DNA of 54,537 nucleotides, taken from NCBI GenBank assembly GCA_001430745.1, contig KQ481955.1, positions 868,684 through 923,220 of the forward strand. Direction: 5' to 3'. Made by a program: the position numbers and the translations under genes. Shown one piece after another: positions 22,697 through 34,406 of this stretch (within the stretch, counting starts at the first letter, position 1; each line of letters starts with the position of its first letter). The DNA is from Auxenochlorella pyrenoidosa. Lineage: Eukaryota; Chlorophyta; Trebouxiophyceae; Chlorellales; Chlorellaceae. The notes beneath the pieces were generated by a model, which saw nothing but the letters and a program-made list of their open reading frames with translations, had not been told where the DNA came from and made no database searches.

Positions 22697-25600
22697 TCAG
22701 CGCTGCGAACCGCCGCCGCCGCCGCCCCGGGTGATGTACTGCCCCGCAGAGCCTCGGTCGCCGTACCGCCCACCGCCCAGCTTGCTTTCCTCCGCCTGCC
22801 GCATCGCGCCGTGCAGCATGGAGCTGCGGGCAGGGAGGGGGGGGTGAGGCCTGACGCTGGTGCGCTGCGTGAGAGACGCCAGGGCATGCACTGCCTGCTG
22901 TGCACGGCAGGTGGGCAAGGGAGGTGAGCACTGCCGCGCCACCACCTGACGCGGCCGCGCATCAGCTGCTGCTGCCCCGCGTGGTCGAGCTGCTCCAGCA
23001 GCAGGCGCCGCTTCTCCGCCTCGCCGCGAATGCTGCAGAGTGGGTGCAGGCGCAACAAGCACGGAAATGGTCGGCTTTTGAGAATGAGTGCCAAGTCCGA
23101 AACAAGTGCTGTTCCGTGGGTCGCGGCTGGCACCAGTGCTGCTGCAGGGCAGGAATAGGGAAGCAAGGGAGAGGACCTTGTGGCAACGCTGCAGCCTGAG
23201 CGAACACACAGTGTGATTTTAACAGTATTGGCCCCCCCGCAGCACTCAACCACACTGCATACTGATCAACCTCCATCACCCCATGCCTGCTCACATGTCC
23301 ACTGGCCAGGAGAGCTGCAGCACCACCCAGCCGCGCTCAGCCAGCATGTGCAGCTTCGCTGCCTGCGTGCCCGGCGTCTCGTTTGCAACATACCTGCCAG
23401 GGATGGTGCACTCGCGACTGTTCGGAAGGGCAGGTGCTGGCGGGGAGCGGCCGCAAACTCGACCCTGTGCGCGTTGCCTCTCATGTCACCACCTGCACAT
23501 TTGCCGCCTGTTCCTGCAGCAGCACAAACATCGACCCGCACACAGGACCAGCCTCCCCCCCGCAGGCACCTCACCCACTGAGCATGGTGCCCTCTGCATC
23601 CAGCGTCGAGAGTCCAACTCCTCCCCCTCCTCCGCTGGGCCTCCTCAGCTCCTGCCCCACGTTGGGCTGGAGGAAGAAGGCGATCTTGTAGTCTGGCAGC
23701 GCCACATCCACGTGCACCAGCCCGTCCTCCACAGGGGCCTGCACGCAGGCACAGGCCGCGGCACAGGCTGGGCAGGCAGGCAGGGCGGGGCGGGTGTCTA
23801 CCCACACCTTGCATGCAGAGGTGCCCGCATATGCCGCTGGCCGTGTACGCATGTGGCGGACATTCCTGCCAGGCAGGAACCCCCCCCACCACAGGGAACT
23901 TCCTGTGCCCCCACCCCCGCGCGCCTGCACCACGTGGTGCAGCCCCATGCCGCGCAGCGTGCGCGACACGTCCTCCAGCGCGCGCACAAAGCGGTTGGAG
24001 CGGGCGCGCTTGTCGGCGATGTCGCCCTTGAACTTGGCCAGCAGGTAGGGGTCGGCCAGCAGCTTGGGGGGGGCAGGGGGGGGGGGGGGGCGACAGTGAC
24101 GATGCTGGCGTCGTTTGGCCTCACTGCCGGCGCGCCGAGCAGCGTGCTTTCGGCAAAGATCCGCCTGCTGGCCGCACCCCTTGCACGCCTGCTCTTCCCC
24201 CCCACCCGGACCCCTGCCACGATCCCGCCCACCTGCCGGACGTGCTGCAGGTCCAGCAGCTTGAGGTCTGTGAAGAAGGGCTGGTAGGCCACGCTGTCGC
24301 CCAGCTCCTGCAGCCGGGAAACTTGCACCTCGAAACTTCTGGAATTGTTTGCCGGGAGCATGGGGGGCCGACAGGGCAGGCCGAGGGGCTGGGTTTGGTA
24401 ACGCCGGAGGAAGGGCGAGCCACACCATAGCCGTGCCCTAGATAATTGGACTGCCCTTTCTCAGCCGGAGGGCGCAGGAGGGCGGCGCACCTGGTGGATG
24501 GTGACCAGCAGCTGGAGCATGGTCAGCTCGATGAGGTACGGGCCGTCAAAGCCGGCCTGCAGGGCGGCTGGGCTGGTGGGCGGGGAGGGTGACTGGCCCG
24601 TGAACGCACAAAGCCCTGCCCAGCACAGGCCTGTGCTCAGCCCAAGCGCGTGACAAGCTTTCGGCTGGGGCCTTGGGCCGCCCAGCGCTGCGCACCCACC
24701 TGGCGCGAGGCAGCGCGGTAGGCCTGCTCGCAGCGGTTGATGAGCGGCAGCGGCAGGGGGCAGCTGCCCGCCGCCAGCGTGGCCCGCACCTCGTCTGCAC
24801 CGGGGGCAGCGCTGGGATGACCGTTTGTGGCGGGGCAACAGCTTCTGCAGGCTGGCTAGCGCCCTCCTGATCCCCCACGAGTTGACTGCTATATTCTGCT
24901 TGTGCCTGCAAGCTCTTGGGCCCCCAGCACCTCCCCTCTCCTGCATCCGCTGTCTGCCCCAAGCCCGGCAGGCACCTGCTGCCGAGCGCATGCGCGGCAC
25001 CACGGCGTCGGTGCTGCCGCTGCCGCTGGTGCCGCCAGCGGGTGGCACCGCCTGGGTGACGGCGGGGCGGCCGGTGAACATGGCGGCCTGCCACAGGTGG
25101 ATGAGCGCCACCTGCGGGTGGTGGGTCCAGGCAAGGAGCTGAGCTCAGCTTTCCTTCGCGGGGGCCAGAGTGCGACTGGCGACTCACAGGGCCGCATCCC
25201 GCTGACCACCGCCGTCGCAGCGCCCGCCTGCTCCTGAATGCTGCCATTTTGCATCCGCACATGCTGTTTGGATAGCCAGCCGCTGTGTGTAAACGCCCTT
25301 TCACCCCCCCGCCGACCCCCCCTTCACGCCCTGCCGACCTCATCGAGCGAGTCTGGCTGGCACGCCGCCACATACCCCATCTCAGCGGCCCACAGCTCGG
25401 GCGTCTGCGCCTGCAGGGCCGACAGCGCCCAGGCCACCATGCACGCCTCCTGCGGGTGGGGTGGAACCGCTGCAGGAAGCTTGGCGGTTTCGTTGAGCCT
25501 GTCGCACACCACGCCTGACACTTGGAACCCGTCCCTTCATGCACCACCACGCCCAGCAGGCCGGGTGACGTCTGCCGTTTTGCGCAGCACGCGCCTGTGG

Positions 25601-26737
25601 GGTGAAGGCGCCTGGCGCGCCGGGCTCGGCCTGCAGGATGGCCGCCACCCGGCGCTGCAGCTGCCCCAGCAACGAGGGGCCGGGCGAGAAGCCCAGCCGC
25701 GCCGCACCCCACACCAAGACTGCAGGCAGGGTGCACACACGCAATTCATGATGAACTTGCCAAGGCCCATGGCGCGTGCTGCCGACCGCTGATCACCTCC
25801 CAGGCCAGCACCGCTGGGCTGCTGCTGCCGGCAGCCAGCGGGGCGCGTGCTCTCGCCCCACCTGCCACCTCCCAGGGGCGCAGCGCTGCCAGGTGCGGCT
25901 CCACCGCCCGCCCCGCTGCCTCCATGTCGGCGGGCGAGGGGGTGTAGCCAAAGGAAAGGGACAGGAAGGGGAGGGCAAAGGCCATGACCACCGCCACGCG
26001 CGGGTCCTCCGCCATGGCCTGCTGGGGGCAGGGGGCGGCCGGGAGAGGGGGACCGCTGATACCAACCGACCGACCCAAGACAGATTGCAGCCCTGCCGGC
26101 AAGCAGGCTGGGCATGTCGCGACGGTGCATTCACCAGGCCTGCTTGGCTCTGACCCAGGAATGCTGGTGGGCGTGCCATGCCTCTTGAGACTGAGAGCGG
26201 GCTTGGAAGTTGGGTGCCCGTTTTGCAGGGCAATGCCGCACCTGCAGATAGTATGCCCGCGTTGCGTCCCCCTCCCTGCTGCCGCCGATAAAGGGGATCC
26301 AGCTCAGCAGCCAGCCCAGCCAGCCCTGCTGCGGCCCTGCGTGGCTGCCTGCCCATGCCGCAGCCGCACACTCTGCCTCAGTGGGCCACAAAGCAGCCGC
26401 AGCAGCTGAGCCAACAAGGGCTGTCGCCGTCGTAAATACCCAGCTGCCATTGCTGGCTTGCTGGCTGCTGGGACCTTGATTCCGGCAAAGGGCTTGAGGG
26501 ACCGCCTGTGCTGCTGCGATGCTGCAGAGGGCCCGAATGCAACCTGCAGGGTATCTCCGCGTCAGAGGCGGCAGCGGGCGCGTCGAGAGCAGGCGGCGGC
26601 GGCAGACCCCAGCGCCCAACCCATATCGACAGCTGAATTGTCGTCTCGCCTGTTGGGTCGCCAGGGCTCCCAGCTGCCCGTTTGGCAAGGTGGGCGGCCA
26701 GGGTTTGGCATAGCACCCTGGAGGCGCCCGAGGCCAT
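22697..26737 (-). CDS. OPR/FAST-like repeat protein with C-terminal RAP domain, probably organelle RNA factor
   Basis: RAP-domain proteins in chlorophytes bind organelle transcripts. Translation probably starts at ATG 26737 (MASGASRVLCQTLAAHLAKR), giving an Arg/Ala-rich, acid-poor N-terminus like a transit peptide. The first splice is uncertain. Helical repeats of the OPR/FAST kind follow: FALPFLSLSFGYTPSPADME, VLVWGAARLGFSPGPSLLGQ, then FTPQ joined to EACMVAWALSALQAQTPELW, then VALIHLWQAAMFTGRPAV. The RAP domain comes after: GLVHVDVALPDYKIAFFLQP, YVANETPGTQAAKLHMLAER, GWVVLQLSWPVD and IIRGEAEKRRLLLEQL. The last exon ends in a Gly-rich tail at 22697. The RAP splices at about 23290 to 23035 and 22940 to 22828 keep phase exactly. 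The usual EhDGPxHF core of RAP is absent. The exon ending at 25595 has a GC donor. Mitochondrion versus plastid cannot be decided. Confidence 0.8.
24076..24090 (-). repeat. Intronic C tract (15 C on the sense strand) before a 3' splice site
   Basis: On the minus (sense) strand this is a C15 run, followed by a short break and C8, directly upstream of the acceptor for the KLLADPYLLAKFKGDIAD exon of the RAP gene. It acts as a pure-C polypyrimidine tract. Confidence 0.85.
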
Positions 26738-26996
26738 GGCGAGGGATTCTCTGTGCGGCAACTGCCTTGCTAGTTGATCACAAATGAAGAAACCGCCGAC
26801 AGTCTTTTGTACGCTGGAGCCAACTCAGCCGGGAAATCGAGATGTGGCGGCAGAGAACCTTGCCGCATCTTCACTCACGACAACCCCCTTGCCACAGAGC
26901 CTTTGTTGATTTGGTGTTTACCAGCCCAACCCCGCTTCGCCGCTGCACGCAAGCTCAGCTCAGCAGTAGCGACCCGCTCGCAGCCTCAAGGCCAGG
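26738..26996. promoter_or_regulatory. Divergent promoter region (RAP gene / ABM gene)
   Basis: About 260 bases separate the two start codons. Both genes appear to encode organelle-targeted proteins. No TATA box or other clear element is visible. Confidence 0.5.
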
Positions 26997-28763
26997 ATGC
27001 AGTTGCACGCACAAGCCACTGCATGCGCGGCAGCAGCACGCGGCAGCAGCTGCGCCCAGCGGCGAGCGGCGGCACCGGCGCCGCTGCTGGCGGTGCCTGC
27101 TGCCGCCTCGCTGTGCTGCCCTGGCCCCGCTCGGCGGCATGCCGCCCTGCAGTCCCAGTGCCAGCGCGGCCGCCTGGTCGTCACTGCGGCAGTCAAGGTC
27201 CAGAAGGGCAAGCAGATCCTGTGCAACAAGACGCTCAAGGCCAAGGAGGGGTCGGCCGAGGCGGTGCAGCAGCTGTGCAGCGACGTCGCCGCCTTTTCCC
27301 AGCAGCGCATGGCTGACCGGCGCAGCGGGGTGCTGGCCTTTGAGATGTCCGAGGTGAGGGGTACATACAGCGCACCTTAAAGGCTGCTCCTAACACGGCG
27401 CTCGCTCCTCTTGCGCGCTCCATTTTCTGCGTGCTCCCAGTGCCTGGTCCAGGCTGGTACGGCGCTTCCCTCCATTCCCCAAGCTGTGTTGCCCCCCTCT
27501 TCGTGATCTTCCCATCACCCAGGACGACTACGAGCCCGGCACCTTTCACTTTATGGAGCTGTATGCCTCGCAAAAGGCCCTGGCCGACCACGCCGCCGCC
27601 CCAGAGTTCAAGCGCTTTGTCGACAAGGTGGGCGGGTCGGTGGGTGGTGCGATCCCTGGCTGCAGATTGGCAGGCATGGGCGCCGCCCCAGCACCGACAC
27701 AGAGACCGAGACTGCTGCTACGCCAGCAAGCGTGTGGACTGCAACCCCCCTGAGTTCATGCACGGGGCGCAGCTGACGGCGCTGCCGCCCGCCGGTTCAC
27801 CGCCCCTGCAGGTCCAGCCGCACCTGGAGGGCCCGCTGGGCATGGTGCTGTACGAGTACTCTGCTGACGGCAAGATCGGCCCCGCCAGCATGGAGGTGCG
27901 TGAGGGAACTCCTGCCGCTGGGGTTGCGCGCTGGGGCTCAGCCAGCCCGCGTCAAGGCACCCGGCTGCATCCTCTGGCTGCGCGCGCTGCGTGGGGCGCT
28001 GCCCTTGCGGCATGCTGCTGGGGCCGCAGCGAGGTGCTTCTTCAGGTGCCTTGCCATTTGTGCATCGACGATCACACCGCCGCTCTGCTGGGCCCTGCCA
28101 CCTGGCCTGCATGCTGCGGCCGTCGTCCAGGGCGTGCTCCCATGGCCAGGGCGGGCCGAGTGGTGGCCCGGCGCGCTCGCTGCCTGCTTAACACCGTCCA
28201 CCCCGCCCCTGCCCACCCCACCACCACCACACCCCACCACCCCTGCCACAGGGCGAGGTCAAGGGCGAGGGCGGGCTGGACGACGCCACCGGCACCAACC
28301 GCTTTGGCGGCGGCGCGTCCATGAAGCAGACCTCGGCGGTGGTGGACCTCACCAAGATCAAGGAGAGGGACGACGAGGAGAAGGCGAGGGGGGTTGTGGA
28401 TATTGGGATGGGTGGGGGTGGGTGGGTGGGGAGGGGGAGGGGCGGGGGCCTGGGTCCTGCACTTTCAGACCTGTGCCCCTTGGGGCGGCAGGGTCTGCTG
28501 TGCGCGGCCCCCTGCAGGGCGCTGACTGCGCCGGCGGGCGCTGGTGCCTCGGGGCGCCGACGGCAAGCGGCGAAGGCTGCCTGGAAGGTGGCCCCAGGGA
28601 AGGCTCCCAGCAATGCTCAAGAGCCGCCGGGTAACCAGCAGGCTGTCCAGACTACCCTCCACTCCTGCCCCATCGCCGTCCTGCGCGCCCGCAGGGCCTG
28701 TGGGGCATCAAGGGCCTCAACTTTGAGCTGCCATCCTGGATGAAGAAGAAGGAGAACAAGTAA
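26997..28763 (+). CDS. ABM (antibiotic biosynthesis monooxygenase) domain protein with plastid-like transit peptide
   Basis: About five exons encode roughly 250 residues from ATG 26997. The first 60 residues are rich in Ala, Arg, Ser and Cys without acids, like an algal plastid transit peptide. The dimeric alpha-beta barrel (ABM) domain follows: KVQKGKQILCNKTLKAKEGS, SGVLAFEMSE, DDYEPGTFHFMELYASQKAL, EFKRFVDK and VQPHLEGPLGMVLYEYSADG. The C-terminal exons add GLDDATGTNRFGGGASMKQT and GLWGIKGLNFELPSWMKKKE. ABM-fold proteins range from monooxygenases to heme-degrading or structural proteins, and I cannot assign a substrate. The His and Asn residues used by the heme-degrading subgroup are not obvious, so a non-catalytic or unknown plastid role is equally possible. 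Confidence 0.8.
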
Positions 28764-29456
28764 AGCATGCTTGCCAAACGGCCACCCCTGGATGACCAAA
28801 ATCAACTCTGCAATCCAGCACACATATAGGGGCTGCAACTGCTGCACCATGAACAACGCCCAGAACGGATGCCCTTAATAACTGTCTTGCCAGTGCAACT
28901 GCACACTTGTGATAACCATGCCCATGCCGCTGCGCCTGATGCCCACACGCGCGAGGTCTCCCATTTTTGCTGGCATGCGCCCGTCCCTTTGCCTCAACAA
29001 CCTGCTTTGCTGTTCTTTTGTAGCCTTCTGATGCTCGAGACGTCCCCGCTGTTTTTCCAAAGCTGGCGTTCACACACCACTAGTTTTCTTTTGCTTGCTG
29101 CTGGTCTGCAAAAAACGGAGGCTTTTTCAAGCGAGCAGTGGCAGATGGTGGTGTACGGCCACATGGCGCTGAACAGCCAAAAAGCGCAGGGATGAATTTG
29201 GAGGACCAGGCAGGGGCGTGAGAGAGCACTGAAAGGAGGCACTCTTTGATGTGCACGGCAGGTGCAAAAACCATCAGCAAATCAGGCTTGATTAGCGGAA
29301 GACAGCAAGTACAGGGCAGTCGAGTACAGTGAGGCAATGAGATGGCGGAACGTCACACAGGAGGCAGACGCAGGCAGCACGCCTGTGCCGTAATTGCAGG
29401 TGAAAAACAGAATAGGCGCCGCGTCGTCAAGGATGCCCCCCGTGTCCAGGGTGCTC
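28764..29456. other. Convergent 3' region between ABM gene and sulfiredoxin
   Basis: About 690 bases of lower-GC sequence lie between two stop codons on opposite strands. It should hold both 3' UTRs. No TGTAA is seen on the expected strands, and no coding exon is supported. Confidence 0.55.
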
Positions 29457-30718
29457 TCACATCATGTGGAACTTGAGGATCTGCAGAACGGCAGCGAGAG
29501 GCGCAGGGGCGTGCTGAGGAGGCGCATGGGCAACCTGGGTGGTGAGCTGAGCTCTTGCAGTCCCTGGCATGATCCTGCTGCTGACAAGGCCACATGTCGC
29601 TCCCGCGCCCGCTAACCTGGCGAGTGGCCTTGCGAACTCTGCAGAGGATCATCTCCCGACCAAGCCGCTGGTGCGCCTCAAACCTGCGCGCAGGGCGGCG
29701 GGCCTCGGCGCCACCGCCACGTGAGAAAGGAGCAAGAAGGAGCGGCGAGCACAGCACACTACTGCGCGCCATGCTGGCCGCAGTGCTCTGCCCAGGCAGA
29801 GGCGCCGCGGCTTACCTGTGGCAGCCGGAGAAGCCCCAGTAGTTGCCCTCCACCTCCAGCACATCGATTGGCTCCTGCGCGGCGGGCAACGCCCCAACGA
29901 AGCGTGTCGGTGTCGAGGGGGCCAGGGGTCGGGCAGCCCGGCTTCACAGATTGCCCTGCAATACGATGTTGGTGGCCGCCTTCCAGCAAGGTCAAAAGTG
30001 CTTCACGAAAGCAGACTGCCACTGGGAAAGTGCTCCATGAAGCAGCCAGGCGTAGGAGGGGAGAGCCCAGCATCGACGATCGGCGAGCAGGAAGGGGCTG
30101 CATACCACCCACCTGCAGCCCAATCTCCTCTATGCTCTTCATCAGTGCCGCCACCTTCTCGGGGTCTGCAGGCAGGAGGGCTGGTCCTTATAAGGAGGCA
30201 GCCCTGGGCGGATCAGGCGGCGCAGCACCACTGCTCGCCCTGCAGCCCACCTTCAGCAGCTTGCTGTCGAGCCCCGGACGTCTCACCATTGCTGCGCGAG
30301 CCCTGAAGTGGCCTCCGGATGGCCGCCACAGGCAGCCACATCACCTGCAAAGCAGGGCATACGAAATTTGGATGTTCACACGCTACCGCAACCCCTTTCG
30401 TTGCTGTCACTTGATGGGTGATGTCCGACTGGAATGCAGGATTATGCGACGACACCATCCCCACAGTGCCCTGTTCCCCACCTGGCGGTCACCCGACCAG
30501 TCGTTCCGTTGCTGCAGATCCCAGCCATGCTTCTGCGCTACCGCCTCCACATCAACTGCATCAGCGGCAAGTGGAGCAGGCTGGCTGGCGCCGCCGCCAC
30601 CCGCCGGCGCCGCCGCTGCTGCAACAGGCCGTTTGGGTAGCGGGCTGGCTGCTAGGTTGGAGCTGGACAGCGGGCGCTTTAGGTTCAGGGGTCCTGTGGG
30701 CGTGAAGGACCACTGCAT
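29457..30718 (-). CDS. SRX: Sulfiredoxin
   Basis: Sulfiredoxin uses ATP to reduce the over-oxidised (sulfinic acid) Cys of 2-Cys peroxiredoxins. Six exons on the minus strand join in phase. The first has ATG 30718 (MQWSFTPTGPLNLKRPLSSS), a basic Ser/Ala/Pro-rich leader compatible with plastid targeting. The catalytic domain reads VMWLPVAAIRRPLQGSRSN, DPEKVAALMKSIEEIGLQ, EPIDVLEVEGNYWGFSGCHR, FEAHQRLGREMILCRVRKATRQ (split here from the previous exon) and ILKFHMM. FSGCHR contains the active-site Cys and the phosphate-binding His/Arg. The short last exon (about 29482-29457) ends the protein as in plant SRX. The gene is divergent from the GLOD4 gene. The leader before VMWLPV is longer than in many family members, and its start is the less certain part. 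Confidence 0.9.
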
Positions 30719-31305
30719 CGGGACTTTTGCGTCTGACCTTCGCAAACTGTGCTGTTTCTGCAGCAGTGTGTGGTATGAGCGCCTTGAAACGCCTGCAGGA
30801 ACCAGAATAGATGGCCAGAATAGCTGCAGGACGAGAACGAAACCTGGCAAGCTCCGCAGGCAGAGCAGGCTGCTGTCGCATGTCACAGAACCCGCAAACA
30901 GCCCTGGGATATACACCTCGCGTCAAAAGATTTGTCACGCCGATCGATCACTTGGTTGCAAACCTTGTTTACCGTCGGCCGTCCCAGAACTGGCTGCGAC
31001 CGGCGAAGCGCGCAATCAGAAAGGAGAAAAAAGTGATCCGGCCAAGGTGTGATGCACAACGTTCAGGAAGGAGAAGTTCGCTGCGTCGCCCCGCTCTGCA
31101 GGACCGTTCTCGCGCTCCTTGACATGCGAATCGTCCACGAAACCGTGTGAAAGTGTGATCGATAGTGCCCGCTCGCCTGGCGAGATGCTGGATAGGTGTC
31201 CCGCCGCCCCTCCCGCCCGCAGTGTGAACACATTTCCCTCGCCCCTCGAACGTGTAGCCACCCAACGCAGGAACTTTGCTCTAGAAATCACGGTGCCTAC
31301 TTGCC
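30719..31305. promoter_or_regulatory. Divergent promoter region (sulfiredoxin / GLOD4)
   Basis: About 590 bases of moderate GC separate the two start codons. Both genes act in oxidative or carbonyl defence, so shared regulation is possible. I do not recognise a specific binding site, and no coding exon is supported. Confidence 0.5.
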
Positions 31306-34199
31306 ATGGCTCCCTCCTCGGTGCGAGCGCTGCACTACGTGCTCAAAGTCGCTGACCGGACACCCACCATCCACTTCCTGCACGAGGTGCGGCTGCTGCA
31401 TGACCAGCGCACTGTGTGGCAGCTCCCAGGCACTGTCAGGGGGCCAGGGCTTACCGATTGGGCTGGCTGCTGCATGCACGGCAGGCGCAGGAGTCCACCT
31501 GCGAGGATCCCTCTCAGGTGCCGTGCAGGCCGCACCTGGCCCAGTGAGGAGTGCCACGTTGGCAGAGCCTGACCCAGATTGCTGCTCTGGCGCTGCGCAC
31601 GGCTTGGGTCTCCTCTCATTGTGCTTTCCTACCGTGAACCCACACCCGCAGGTGCTGGGCATGCACGCTCTGCGGCACGAGGAGTTCAAGGAGGGCTGCA
31701 AGGCCGCCTGCAACGGCCCGTACGACGGCATGTGGAGCAAGACGATGATGGGATACGACTCAGAGGTGTGGGGGCTCCGCGCCACCTCCAGCCGGAGTGG
31801 TGTGGTGCAACTTCACAAGCCTGTGGACAGGGCTGGCGGCAGTGAGGGCATGCACAACCAGAGGGTGTGCACCTGTCGTGCTTGGAGCAACGCTCAGCCG
31901 TTGCAGCCATAGCGACTGCCGCTGTGCGCTTTCCTGCCCGCTCCAGGACAAGGCATTTGTGCTCGAACTAACCTACAAGTGAGGGCTGACTGGCTGGCGG
32001 GCGTAGCCTTTGGGAGCCAGTTTAGAAGTCGGCAATTGGAAAGGCCGCACACGCCAAGCTTCAACCTGGGACGCCTGCCTGCCTGCCTGCCTGGCTGCGG
32101 CCCCGGGAACCTCGCCTGCCTGCCGCCGCAGCTGCTCCGCCGCCGGTCAGAGATGCGGGCCCCTGCCCTGCCGTGCAGCTACGGCGTTGCTGCCTACCGG
32201 CTGGGCAACGACTTTGGCTACCTGAAGGTCAGGAACCGCGTGGCGTTCAGGGCGCTGGAGGAGCAGGTGGGTGCTCGGACAGCCTCAAGGGGCCACCAGA
32301 GGGCGACGGCGTGCACGCAGAGGCCCCAGCAAGCTCCTCTGCCTGCTCTACCTACGGTGCCTTGCTTTGCTGGTGTGCTGTGCCAGCCAGGACAGATCAC
32401 TCGCATCTTCAGAGAGAGGGGGCGGTGGCTCATTGCGCTGCATTGGGGTGCAGTGCGTCCACAGCGCGCTGCACTCAGCTCCGTCAAGCACACCAGAGGA
32501 TGCCTTCCATGGGCATGCCCTGCACCCACTCCTGCCCTCGACCCCACGTGCAGAACCTGGGCCAAGAGGTGGACTTCAACGTGCGCGAGGTGCGGTCCCC
32601 CGACGGCCACACCTTCAGGTGCGCTGGCTGCCAGGGCGGGCTGGGGCCTTGCGGAGCGGCAGCTTGTGGGTCCGCGAGGCGCGCCTGTGGCCGCGGGCAC
32701 CCAGGCCCCTGCACCTGCGCCGCGCGCCCACGCTGGTCTGCGCTGCGCTGAGCTGTACCGCGGCTGTGCCATGCTCCAGGGTGGTGAATGAGGACCCCAA
32801 TGAGGATGTGGGCAGCCTCTGCTCACTGTGCCTCCACGTCACAGACATTGGCCGCTCGCTGGGTGAGCCGGCGAGGCTGGGCAGGGAGGCGCTGGCCTGC
32901 CGTTAGTGCATTAAGCTGACACTGCCGGCTGTGGACTGTCTGCTGAGTGCTTTAGAGGGTGTCATGAATGCACAGGACGCAGGGAAGGGCGGCGACAGAC
33001 GGGCAGTTTTGGCAGCTTGACGAGCAGGTTGGTCGGTCCAGCGGCAGACCGCCCCCGGTGCGCCCTCCCAAGCCTCACGGCACTTTCTCCCCGCCCACCC
33101 GTCCCGGGTGCAGCCTTCTGGGCGGACACCCTGGGCTTCCTGGAGATTGACAAAGGCGACGACTTCGTCGTGCTCTCCTCGGGTGAGGCTGGGGGGACTG
33201 GGGGACAGGGGTGGGGGGCTTGAACCCACAGAAGCGGAGTACATGTATATGAGCATGGCAGAGCAGCGTTGATGAGATGCCTTATGCAATGTATGCCGCC
33301 CTGACGTGCCAAGCACGGCTCCTCCCGCCTTAAGCCATTGCAGGCGCCGACCAGGCCACCCTGCGGCTGAAGCAGCTGCCCTCGGGCACAAGCATAGACC
33401 ACGGCACGGGGTATGGGCGGGTGGCCTTCAGCTGCCCCGCCGCCGACCTGCGGCCGCTGCAGGTGCAACGCAGCCTGCTGTCGCTGCTGTGCTTGTGATC
33501 CGCCACCGCGGTGATGCGCAGCGTACGGCTGCCTTGCGTCCAAGCTTCATCCTTGCAAGGCTTGCACACCTTTGCCCACCTCACCAGGTGCCACACCTCA
33601 GCCCCTCCTCCCTGCGCATTCTGCTCGCCCCTGCAGGAGGAGGTGGCGTCACGGGGCCACCGGGTGCTGACCCCGCTGGTGTCCCTGGACACCCCCGGCA
33701 AGGCGGCGGTGCAGGTGGTGATCCTGGCAGACCCGGATGGACACGAGGTGCGCACTGGGCGCTGGGACCGGTGCGGCGGGACAAGAAATGAGCGGCCCCT
33801 GGGCACGCTGCCTAGGCACATTGCTGCAAGGCACTGGCGCTTTGCTGCAGACGGCCCTGTTGAACGTTCCGGGCCTGTCCCCCCCCGGCCCCCCCCCCCC
33901 CCCTTCAGATCTGCTTTGTGGGTGACGAGGCCTTCCGCCAGCTGTCCCAGGTGGACGACAACGCGCCCACCGCCCTGAGCCAGGCCATGGCGCGCGACGG
34001 CTCGCGCGAGTGGCTGGGCAACCGCAGGCAGAAGCAGGAGGCAGCGGCGGCGGCGGCGGTGAAGGGCGCCGGAGCGTCGGCGGCGGCAGCGCACGCGGCG
34101 CCCGCCAAGGGCTCGCCAACGGCAGCGGCAGCGGCCAAGCCCGCATCACCGCCAGCAGCAGCAGCTCCGGCAGCAGCACCAGCAGCAGCAAGAAAGTAG
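31306..34199 (+). CDS. GLOD4: GLOD4-like glyoxalase domain-containing protein (two VOC domains)
   Basis: Ten exons starting at ATG 31306 read continuously with the GLOD4 family. The first VOC domain has [84 protein letters not shown] and [16 protein letters not shown]. The second has [82 protein letters not shown] and [20 protein letters not shown]4 belongs to the glyoxalase/bleomycin-resistance superfamily; it is often mitochondrial, and its enzymatic role is not settled. The last exon adds a tail of about 50 residues that is nearly all Ala, Pro, Lys and Ser, which family members I recall lack. A C15 run serves as the polypyrimidine tract of the last acceptor (33909). Confidence 0.93.
33889..33903 (+). 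repeat. Poly-C polypyrimidine tract before last GLOD4 exon
   Basis: C8, GG and C15 are followed by TTCAG and the exon ICFVGDEAF. The tract sits exactly where the polypyrimidine tract of the acceptor belongs. Confidence 0.9.
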
Positions 34200-34406
34200 A
34201 GCGCACATCGCACGCAGCAGGCTGGCATGCTTACAGCCCGCAACTGCTGTGTGTCCTGTTGTACACGCGCTCTGCCTCCTCTGTTTTGACATCACCCTGC
34301 ACATTTGCCACAGCCACGATCATCCCTGTATTTCCTGGTGTTTAGTCGCGGCACGTAACAAATCCAGCACCGCGACCATCCCAGCTGTGAATGGCAAACC
34401 AGCAGC

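Noticed and set aside
26131..26688. Start of the RAP gene at 26688 in the MPNGQLGALAT frame
   Set aside because: The codon there is TTG, not ATG. The ATG at 26737 in another frame, spliced near 26620 into this frame, gives a better transit-peptide start, though the splice is not certain.
30718..30916. Longer sulfiredoxin N-terminus (MYIPGLFAG...)
   Set aside because: The upstream extension is hydrophobic and Cys-rich without a targeting pattern. The ATG at 30718 gives a more plausible leader, so the rest is treated as 5' UTR.
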